Assembly (NCBI GenBank): GCA_016205905.1
Contig: JACQSP010000138.1
Span: 1-7,996 of the forward strand
Length of the DNA: 7,996 nucleotides
Reading direction: 5' to 3'
Source: Candidatus Woesearchaeota archaeon
GTDB taxonomy: Archaea; Nanobdellota; Nanobdellia; Woesearchaeales; DSVV01
This document shows positions 1 to 5,330 of this stretch, piece by piece (the stretch's first letter is position 1; every line of letters starts with the position of its first letter). The position numbers and the translations under genes were made by a program. The notes below the pieces were generated by a model, which saw only the letters and a program-made list of their open reading frames with translations, searched no databases and was not told where the DNA came from.

Positions 1-67
1 ACTCAATAGATATATAATATAATTTATAAAGATATCTTAACTCAGGTAGATAGATTATAGAAAAGAG

Positions 68-235
68 GTTTAATAGTAAGTAAAAAGTCTGCCAGTCAAC
101 TTTGGCGAAAACTTGATTATTAAGACACTGCAAAAAGGCTAAGTTTACTGATTGTTTTCGCTTCCCCGAAAATCTTACGATATTCAATAGCAAAGTTGAC
201 AAATTTGAGGCAGACTTTTTACTTACGTTTAATAG
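68..235. mobile_element. MITE-like non-autonomous inverted-repeat element with target-site duplication
   Basis: The sequence shows a perfect 18-bp inverted repeat: GTAAGTAAAAAGTCTGCC at 76-93 and its reverse complement at 209-226. Inside it a second perfect 10-bp arm follows (95-104 with 191-200), and 105-112 can pair with 154-161. The 9-mer GTTTAATAG occurs directly at both borders (68-76 and 227-235), as expected of a target-site duplication, leaving a mobile unit of about 150 bp (77-226; an 8-bp duplication with a 151-bp unit fits equally well). No open reading frame of note lies inside, so if mobile it depends on a transposase elsewhere. I cannot name the IS family. The right border abuts the promoter of the hydrolase gene, so the insertion may have altered its upstream control region. 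Confidence 0.75.
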
Positions 236-249
236 AAAAATATATATAA
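236..249 (+). promoter_or_regulatory. Putative TATA box of the alpha/beta hydrolase gene
   Basis: An A/T-only run ending in a TATATATA stretch (241-248) sits about 65 nt before the ATG at 311. Start of transcription would be near 268-272, giving a purine-rich leader of about 40 nt. The leader ends in AGAGGAAAGG (297-306), a weak Shine-Dalgarno-like sequence 4 nt before the ATG. This differs from the leaderless argS, helicase, queH and tgt starts. The box lies immediately inside the right border of the MITE-like element. Confidence 0.45.
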
Positions 250-310
250 CTGCCTAATAATTGAAAGAAGATAAGAAAAAGAGAAGAAGGAATAAAAGAG
301 GAAAGGATAG

Positions 311-1447
311 ATGAGAAAAAAAGGTGTAAATTTAAGTGTTTTTAATATTCTTTTAATGATATTATTAATTGTAGCTATCTTTGCTCTCATAAGCGCTTTC
401 ACTGGCTGCAAAATAGATGTTTCTAAGAATGTAAATTCAGAGAATGTAAATACAGATGTTTCTGAGAAGGTAAAATTAGATGCAGCTTATTTGCCATTAA
501 GAGATTCAAAGGAAAATATTAACACAATACTTGCGAAAGAATCATTGCCACAAACCGGCACACAAACTGATACCTCATCACAAACATTAGATGAACTGGT
601 CAATGCATTTGATACATATGCCAAGGCAGATAAAGAATATTATCATATAAGGGAAAAGAGCGAAAACTTTCTTCTTATCAACCAAACAACGCCTTCAAAA
701 AAAGGTGTTTTATTGATTCATGGTTTAGGCGCCTCACCAAATGAAATGCGTGAATTAGGGAATTTTTTATATGAAAATGGATTCACTGTCTTAGGTGTAA
801 GGCTAGACGGACATGGTGATGGCTTTGAATATCTTGAGAGCAGTAGTTGGCAAAATTGGTATAGGGATGTTGAATATTCTTACAATATTCTTGAACATTT
901 AAGCGACGATGTTTATGTTGTAGGCATTTCAACAGGCGCAACATTAGGATTAATGCTCGCAGAGAAAGAAGAGTTTAAAGGCCTTGTAACAATTGCTCCT
1001 GCAATAATAATGAAAGACTGGAAGCTTAATTTTATTTCAGCCGTCAAATATTTTGTCAAATCCCAGAAAAGAACACTTTCAGAAGAAGAAAAGGAGACTT
1101 ACAGCGAATTTTTGCCGACAAAAACATTAGAGCAGTTAATGAAATTAATAAATATTGTAAAAACTGACAAAACCAGCCTAAATAAAGTAGATGAGCCAAT
1201 ATTAATTATACAGGCAACAAATGATCCAAGAGTAAAAAAAGAAAGTGCAGAATACGTTTATAACAACGTCGGCACTGGTAAAGAGATTACTAAAGACAAC
1301 AGCGGCAAAGAGAATACTAACAAAGATAAGACAGAGAAAAAAAGCAAACAACTAACTTGGATTAAATCAGACAAACATGTTATTTTAACAGGAGATACAA
1401 AGGACGAAGTGTTTTGGGATGTTTTAGTATTTTTAGAGGAAGATTGA
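311..1447 (+). CDS. Membrane-anchored alpha/beta hydrolase (carboxylesterase / monoacylglycerol-lipase-like)
   Basis: A 378-residue protein with one hydrophobic N-terminal segment (about residues 9-30) followed by Cys33 (FTGC). It is a signal anchor or, less surely, a lipoprotein signal, since position -3 is Phe and the lipobox is poor. A Ser/Thr/Asn-rich linker runs to about residue 115, then an alpha/beta hydrolase fold. Visible elements are the oxyanion loop HGLG (137-140) followed by SPNEMRELG, the nucleophile elbow GISTG (205-209, Ser207), the acid in NDPRV (Asp305) and the histidine in SDKHVI (His356). This resembles Est30-type carboxylesterases and monoacylglycerol lipases, which hydrolyse short- to medium-chain esters or acylglycerols; the real substrate cannot be read from sequence. 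A Lys/Asn/Thr-rich insert (about 320-347) lies between the acid and the histidine. The catalytic domain probably faces outward. It ends in TGA, 231 bp before argS, so it is not an obvious operon partner. Confidence 0.8.
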   Translation: MRKKGVNLSVFNILLMILLIVAIFALISAFTGCKIDVSKNVNSENVNTDVSEKVKLDAAYLPLRDSKENINTILAKESLPQTGTQTDTSSQTLDELVNAFDTYAKADKEYYHIREKSENFLLINQTTPSKKGVLLIHGLGASPNEMRELGNFLYENGFTVLGVRLDGHGDGFEYLESSSWQNWYRDVEYSYNILEHLSDDVYVVGISTGATLGLMLAEKEEFKGLVTIAPAIIMKDWKLNFISAVKYFVKSQKRTLSEEEKETYSEFLPTKTLEQLMKLINIVKTDKTSLNKVDEPILIIQATNDPRVKKESAEYVYNNVGTGKEITKDNSGKENTNKDKTEKKSKQLTWIKSDKHVILTGDTKDEVFWDVLVFLEED

Positions 1448-1472
1448 GAGTCAATTTAACTTATTTTTAATC

Positions 1473-1563
1473 GTTCTTGGCATGTCCAACCCGTTCATTA
1501 TGATTTTTAGTTGATATCAAGAACCATCAGTCACCGCTCCTTTCAGTCGCTATAGGCTGGTGG
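1473..1563. repeat. Intergenic inverted repeats / possible structured RNA
   Basis: Two pairings are visible between the hydrolase gene and argS. CCATCAGTC (1524-1532) pairs with GGCTGGTGG (1555-1563) over 9 bp with two G-U pairs, and GTTCTTG (1473-1479) pairs with CAAGAAC (1518-1524). The two overlap at C1524, so they may be alternatives. An A/T run at 1574-1592 could serve as a TATA box for a minus-strand transcript starting near 1560, but no T-rich terminator or known RNA signature is seen. The start GTTCTTGG is also found at the outer arm of the large inverted repeat near 4356, which may be chance. Confidence 0.3.
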
Positions 1564-1644
1564 ATAGAGGAATTCTATAATATATATTTAAAAAAACCTA
1601 AAGGTCAGCTAAAAATTTACGACTTCACAAATTTCATCAATAAC

Positions 1645-1654
1645 TATTTAAATA
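1645..1654 (+). promoter_or_regulatory. TATA box of argS, leaderless geometry
   Basis: The element TATTTAAATA is centred about 29 nt before the ATG at 1679, so transcription should begin at or within a few bases of that ATG. No Shine-Dalgarno precedes the start. This spacing argues for ATG 1679 over an in-frame TTG at 1670, which would fall upstream of the expected first transcribed base. Confidence 0.6.
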
Positions 1655-1678
1655 AAAACAATTATTTCTTTGTATACA

Positions 1679-3481
1679 ATGAACAAATTCAAGAAAGAAA
1701 TTATTAAATTATTAAAAACCCAAGGTGTCAATGAATCTTTGGCAGAATCCCTGCTGGAAACACCAAAACTTCCAGAGCTTGGCGATTATGCTTTTCCATG
1801 TTTTAGCCTGTCCAAAGAATGGAAAAAAGATCCTATACAGATTGCGAATGAATTAAGCAATAAGATAAGCAATAGTCTAAAAGGGATTAAGTCAAATAAA
1901 TTAACACATGATAGATTAACTCAAAATAAATTAATTGAAAAAGTTCATGCTGTTGGCCCCTATCTTAATTTTTTTATAAATAAAAGTGAGTATTCAAAGG
2001 ACGTTCTAACAGAGATATTCAGAAAGAAACATAAATTTGGCATGTCGATATCCACCATATCCAATTCATCTGTAAAAAACCAAAAAAAAAGAATAATGGT
2101 GGAATTCTGCTCTCCAAACACAAACAAGCCTCTGCATCTTGGCCACGTCAGGAATTGTGTGATTGGCGAGGCAGTTTCAAACATCCTGAAATTCCAGAAC
2201 AACAAAGTAATTAAGTCAAATCTTGTAAATGACAGAGGTATCCATATCTGCAAATCAATGCTGGCTTACCAGAAATGGGGCAACAATAAACTGCCTGATA
2301 TAAAGCCAGATTTTTTCGTCGGGAAATATTATGTTATGTTCTCGCAAAAAGCAGAAGAAGAGAAAAAAGAAGGGAAAGACACATTAGAAAAAGAGGCGCA
2401 GTTAATGCTCCAGAAATGGGAACTGGGCGACAAAAAGATTATTTCATTATGGAAGCGAATGAATTCATGGGTTTATGAAGGATTCAATGAAACCTATAAA
2501 AGCTTAGGCGCTGATTTTGACAGGTTTTTTTATGAAAGCAAAATATACAAAGAAGGCAAAGAAATTATTATTAACGGATTAAAAGATGGTGTCTTTTCCA
2601 AAGATGAAACAGGCGCAATAATTGCTGACATGGAAAAAGAAAAGCTCGGAAAAAAAGTGTTAGTAAGAGCAGACGGCACCACGATTTATATAACACAGGA
2701 TGTTTATCTGGCAAAACTAAAGTTTGACGATTACAAGTTAGATGAATCAATTTATGTTGTCGGCTCTGAACAAAATCTGCATTTCCAAATCCTTTTCAGG
2801 ATTTTAGAAAAGCTTGGCTATAAATGGGCAAAGAACTGCAGGCATTTGAGCTATGGAATGGTTTATCTTCCTGAAGGAAAAATGAAATCAAGAGAAGGCA
2901 AGGTTATAGATGCAGATGACCTTGTCAAAGAGGTTATTGAGCTTGCAAGATTCGAAATAAAGGAAAGGCACAAAGATTTGAATAACAAGGAAATTGAAAA
3001 ACGTGCAAGAGCAATTGGGTTAAGCGCATTAAAATTCTATCTTTTAAAAACAGATTTTGCAAAGGATATTCATTATGACCCAAAAGAAAGCATAAGTTTT
3101 GAAGGCGAAACAGGGCCTTATGTCCAATACACTTATGCAAGATTATCAAGCGTGTTAAGAAAATTAGACGAGAAATTAGACAAAAAACTGTTGGGAAAAA
3201 CCAAATTTGGAGTCTATGATGAAAAAGAAAAAGAAATCATCAGAATGCTTGGCGAATTCCCTGAAATTGCAAGAGATGCATCTGCCCAATTAAAGCCATC
3301 AATTATCACAAGATATCTTCTTGATTTATGCCAGAAAACAAATGAGTTCTATCACACAAATCCAATACTCGCTGCGCCAGAAGAATTGCTAAGGGCAAGA
3401 ATCGTGTTAGTGCATTGCGCAAGACAGGTTATTGGTGCGGGTCTAAATTTATTGGGAATTGAAGCGATTGAAGAGATGTGA
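1679..3481 (+). CDS. argS: Arginyl-tRNA synthetase (class Ia)
   Basis: Charges tRNA-Arg with arginine using ATP in the cytoplasm. From the ATG at 1679 the protein has 600 residues, normal for the family. An N-terminal tRNA-recognition (Arg_tRNA_synt_N) domain covers about residues 1-105. The Rossmann catalytic core follows with the HIGH signature as HLGHVRN (153-159) after SPNTNKPL. The core motif ADGTTIYITQD lies at about 331-341. The KMSKS-equivalent loop is GKMKSREGK (about 400-408); ArgRS enzymes usually have a degenerate KMSKS, so this is expected. The DALR-type anticodon-binding domain begins after GETGPYVQYTYARL (about 476) and ends in a conserved-style terminal Met. An extra Asn/Lys-rich stretch lies in the N-terminal domain (about 66-86). 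An in-frame TTG at 1670 would add three residues but conflicts with the leaderless promoter. It is transcribed alone: 117 bp separate it from the helicase fragment, which has its own promoter. Confidence 0.96.
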   Translation: MNKFKKEIIKLLKTQGVNESLAESLLETPKLPELGDYAFPCFSLSKEWKKDPIQIANELSNKISNSLKGIKSNKLTHDRLTQNKLIEKVHAVGPYLNFFINKSEYSKDVLTEIFRKKHKFGMSISTISNSSVKNQKKRIMVEFCSPNTNKPLHLGHVRNCVIGEAVSNILKFQNNKVIKSNLVNDRGIHICKSMLAYQKWGNNKLPDIKPDFFVGKYYVMFSQKAEEEKKEGKDTLEKEAQLMLQKWELGDKKIISLWKRMNSWVYEGFNETYKSLGADFDRFFYESKIYKEGKEIIINGLKDGVFSKDETGAIIADMEKEKLGKKVLVRADGTTIYITQDVYLAKLKFDDYKLDESIYVVGSEQNLHFQILFRILEKLGYKWAKNCRHLSYGMVYLPEGKMKSREGKVIDADDLVKEVIELARFEIKERHKDLNNKEIEKRARAIGLSALKFYLLKTDFAKDIHYDPKESISFEGETGPYVQYTYARLSSVLRKLDEKLDKKLLGKTKFGVYDEKEKEIIRMLGEFPEIARDASAQLKPSIITRYLLDLCQKTNEFYHTNPILAAPEELLRARIVLVHCARQVIGAGLNLLGIEAIEEM

Positions 3482-3490
3482 AGTTAATAT

Positions 3491-3536
3491 CACAATATTC
3501 ACAAATGTAGCGTTAAGGACACAGTATTCACTTTTT
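3491..3536 (+). repeat. Near-identical 12-bp direct repeats and T-run after argS
   Basis: CACAATATTCAC (3491-3502) recurs as CACAGTATTCAC (3520-3531), 11 of 12 identical and 29 bp apart. The second copy runs straight into TTTTT (3532-3536). Archaeal terminators are often simple T-runs without a hairpin, so this run may end the argS transcript. The repeats have no known role that I can identify. Confidence 0.3.
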
Positions 3537-3563
3537 CAAATAAAAATAGACTGCCACACTAAA

Positions 3564-3575
3564 AACATTTAAATT
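3564..3575 (+). promoter_or_regulatory. TATA box of the helicase fragment, leaderless geometry
   Basis: AACATTTAAATT, with its TTTAAA core at 3568-3573, is centred about 28 nt before the ATG at 3599. The first transcribed base should lie at or just before the start codon, and no Shine-Dalgarno is present. An intact promoter suggests that the shortened helicase gene is still expressed. Confidence 0.55.
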
Positions 3576-3598
3576 GCGTTGAATTCTATTTAATTTAA

Positions 3599-4264
3599 AT
3601 GAAGATAGAAAAATACAAAACCCACTTCCCTGAAAAACTTTACAGTTTACTAGAAAGCAGAGGCTTTAATGAACTTAGGCCATGCCAGATTAAGTCAATC
3701 AAAGCAGGTCTTTTCAAAGACAAAAATTTGGTAGTTTGCACGCCTACTGGCTCTGGCAAAACATTGGTGGCAGAGCTGGCAATCTTAAACTCACTTTACA
3801 AAAACATTGGCAAAGCAATTTATATTGTGCCTTTGAAAGCCCTTGCTTCAGAGAAATACAAAGAATTCAAAGAAAGATATAAAGAATTCAAAATCGCATT
3901 ATCAATCGGCGATATTGATGCTCCAGAACTTTACTTAAAAGAGTATGACATAATTATTTGTACTGCTGAAAAACTCGATTCATTATTAAGGCATCACGCC
4001 CCATGGCTGAAGGATGTCAAAACCGTTGTTATAGACGAGGTTCATCTTATTAATGATGTTGAAAGAGGCCCAACTCTGGAAGTATTAATAACCATTCTAA
4101 AAACACTCCTCAAAGATATTCAGATTATTGCTTTGAGCGCAACAATTGGCAACCCAAAAGACTTGGCAGAATGGTTAAACGCTGAATTAATTATTGATAA
4201 ATGGAGACCAGTTAAACTAGAGCAGGGTGTTTTTCTGAATGGAGAGATTGAGTTTGTTGAATAA
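3599..4264 (+). CDS. Truncated Hel308/Ski2-like DEAD/DEAH helicase, N-terminal RecA domain only
   Basis: A 221-residue protein matching the first RecA-like domain of a superfamily 2 Hel308-type helicase. Motifs in order are the Q-motif-like LRPCQ (26-30), Walker A TPTGSGKT (48-55), motif Ia PLKALASEKY (78-87), motif Ib TAEKLDSLLR (122-131), motif II DEVH (146-149) and motif III SAT (170-172). It ends with WRPV...EGV-like sequence (202-213), which in Hel308 marks the link to the second RecA domain. Full Hel308 proteins have about 700 residues; RecA2 (motifs IV-VI), the winged helix, ratchet and helix-loop-helix are all missing. None of the frames after the TAA resumes helicase sequence. The ORF itself is undamaged. 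It could be a gene cut by rearrangement, one half of a split gene, or a stand-alone ATP-binding domain. On its own it should not unwind DNA. Confidence 0.85.
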   Translation: MKIEKYKTHFPEKLYSLLESRGFNELRPCQIKSIKAGLFKDKNLVVCTPTGSGKTLVAELAILNSLYKNIGKAIYIVPLKALASEKYKEFKERYKEFKIALSIGDIDAPELYLKEYDIIICTAEKLDSLLRHHAPWLKDVKTVVIDEVHLINDVERGPTLEVLITILKTLLKDIQIIALSATIGNPKDLAEWLNAELIIDKWRPVKLEQGVFLNGEIEFVE

Positions 4265-4354
4265 GGTTATTATTCTGTTTGTTGTATCTGTTTGTTTGGT
4301 TTATTTGTTGACTAATTTGTTGTGCAAAGTTGATTAATTCGTTTGTATTTATTT
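4265..4354. other. T/G-rich low-complexity stretch after the helicase truncation
   Basis: Immediately after the helicase stop the plus strand is dominated by TTTG/TTG steps (about 4276-4325), with recurring TGTTTGTT. It has no coding signal in any frame beyond a short hydrophobic artefact. It looks like junk sequence at a rearrangement boundary; its T-runs could end the helicase transcript. Confidence 0.4.
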
Positions 4355-4520
4355 AGTTCTTGGGCGCAGCCACGTTCACTAATAAAGGTAAGATGGTTAG
4401 AAAGCTTGAAAGTCTGACAGCTCGAAAGTGCGCCATATGAGCCACACTTTCAAGCTGTCAAGCTTTCTAACTTTCAAACTATAATATTTTTCATGAGACG
4501 TGTGGCTGTGCCCACAAACT
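4355..4520. repeat. Large two-part inverted repeat (166 bp) between the helicase fragment and queH
   Basis: The outer arms 4355-4373 and 4502-4520 pair over 16 of 19 positions plus one G-T wobble; their core is GGGCGCAGCCAC against GTGGCTGTGCCC. The inner arms are longer. 4396-4406 pairs with 4461-4471 (11 bp, perfect), then after an 8-nt bulge (4407-4414) 4415-4430 pairs with 4445-4460 (15 of 16 plus one mismatch). The 14-nt loop is 4431-4444. The whole can fold as a cruciform or a long RNA hairpin. I found no convincing flanking target duplication and no ORF, so it may be an old insertion, a bidirectional terminator between the convergent helicase and queH genes, or a structured RNA. Confidence 0.7.
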
Positions 4521-4595
4521 GATTGGGAGTTTAGTAACTTGTTGTAAACGGAAAAAAGTAGCTAAGAAACAGAGCCCAGTTAAACAAACACAAAA

Positions 4596-4661
4596 ATTTC
4601 ACTTTCTCATACCATACTTACGTTCTTTTCATACTACACTTACTTTCTTCTCATACTATAC
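4596..4661 (-). repeat. 22-nt tandem repeat, three copies, spanning the queH stop codon
   Basis: Three consecutive 22-nt units lie at 4640-4661, 4618-4639 and 4596-4617. Read on the minus strand each carries TATGA(G/A)AA in the same place. The first two differ at only a few positions and both end in a TAA; the third is more diverged. The first copy encodes the last residues of QueH (YSMRRK plus stop); the others are downstream. A repeat that contains a stop codon can duplicate without disturbing the protein. Confidence 0.75.
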
Positions 4662-5278
4662 CTGCAACCGCAATAATTCTGCCTGTAGAGATTATATTTT
4701 TTGCTTAACTCTGTTGAAATTCTAAAGCCGTCTTGTTTTTTGAAGTTTGATTCCAGAAATCTGATTCCATACTTTTCTTCGAGGAGTTTGCCAATTTTGT
4801 TGATAACTACATGATTTTTATGAGGAGAAACAGTTAATGTTGTTGTAAAAACTTCAAAATGATTTGGTTTATGGCTGTGTTTAGCAAACTCCGCTGTTCT
4901 CGTTAGATTATATTTAAAACAAAAATTGCATCTTTGGCCGCCTTCTGGCATTTCTTTGTAATCTTGTATGTTTGTGTCTGTTTTTGAAATATAATTTAGT
5001 TGATTTATGCTTACTCTTGAAATATAATCTGGTGGGTTTGTGCCTGCTTTTGAAACAAATTTATCCCATCCATTATTGTTGTATTCGTCCTCGACAATTT
5101 CTAATTTCAACAGTTTAGCAATAATTTTTGCATTCTCTAATCTTTTTTTGTATTCTTCTACTGGATAAATATTTGAATCTGAAAAGAATAATGTGATATC
5201 ATAATCCTCTTTTAGCTGCTGAATAACTGCAGTTGAGCAGCAGGCGCAGCAGACGTGAAGCAAAAGTTTTGGTTTCAT
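4640..5278 (-). CDS. queH: Epoxyqueuosine reductase QueH (DUF208 family)
   Basis: Catalyses the last step of queuosine synthesis, reducing epoxyqueuosine in tRNA to queuosine. QueH is the iron-sulfur, non-homologous counterpart of QueG. The 212-residue protein carries the N-terminal LLLHVCCACCS (Cys10, 11, 13, 14; the family usually reads CCAPCS, so Pro is replaced by Cys). The nucleotide-loop-like FFSDSNIYPVEEYKKRL lies at about 31-47, EGGQRCNFC at 112-120 (Cys117, Cys120), FTTTLTVSPHKN at 144-155 and YRQNYCGC at 198-205 (Cys203, Cys205). These are the cysteines expected to hold the Fe-S and second metal site. Residues 75-107 are an insertion of three tandem 11-residue units. The ATG at 5278 is about 27 nt from the TATA element shared with tgt, so the message is probably leaderless. 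It is convergent with the helicase fragment and divergent from tgt, its pathway partner. Confidence 0.93.
   Translation of the reverse strand: MKPKLLLHVCCACCSTAVIQQLKEDYDITLFFSDSNIYPVEEYKKRLENAKIIAKLLKLEIVEDEYNNNGWDKFVSKAGTNPPDYISRVSINQLNYISKTDTNIQDYKEMPEGGQRCNFCFKYNLTRTAEFAKHSHKPNHFEVFTTTLTVSPHKNHVVINKIGKLLEEKYGIRFLESNFKKQDGFRISTELSKKYNLYRQNYCGCRYSMRRK
4958..5056 (-). repeat. 33-nt in-frame tandem repeat, three copies, inside queH
   Basis: Reading the minus strand, units at 5056-5024, 5023-4991 and 4990-4958 are each exactly 33 nt. Units one and three share 26 of 33 bases, and units one and two share 24. They encode VSKAGTNPPDY, ISRVSINQLNY and ISKTDTNIQDY, with consensus (V/I)S(K/R)xxTNxx(D/N)Y. 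The block sits in the loop before the EGGQRC cysteine motif, where other QueH proteins as I recall them have only a short linker. It is a protein-coding minisatellite, kept in frame. Confidence 0.85.
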
Positions 5279-5296
5279 TACCTATGAAAAATACCC

Positions 5297-5310
5297 AAAA
5301 TTTTTAAATC
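5297..5310. promoter_or_regulatory. Single TATA element serving both queH and tgt (bidirectional)
   Basis: The 52-bp gap between the two start codons holds one clear TATA-like block, AAAATTTTTAAATC. Its centre is about 26 nt from the tgt ATG (5331) and about 27 nt from the queH ATG (5278). As TATTTAAAT-like sequence it reads acceptably on both strands (TTTTTAAAT on plus, ATTTAAAAA on minus). Neither gene has a Shine-Dalgarno, so both transcripts are probably leaderless. One promoter core could thus set a balanced output of the two queuosine enzymes. Confidence 0.6.
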
Positions 5311-5330
5311 TTCCTGAAATTCTATTAAGT

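Noticed and set aside
1471..1565. tRNA or box C/D sRNA in the spacer before argS
   Set aside because: No T-loop or acceptor pairing for a tRNA; CTGA and CTGATGG on the minus strand are poor and wrongly spaced for C/D boxes.
1670..1678. TTG start three codons upstream for argS
   Set aside because: It would precede the transcription start predicted from the TATA box, and ATG 1679 gives a normal synthetase N-terminus.
4324..4332. GCAAAGTTGA shared with the MITE interior (about 190-199)
   Set aside because: A single 10-bp match without the rest of the element is likely chance.
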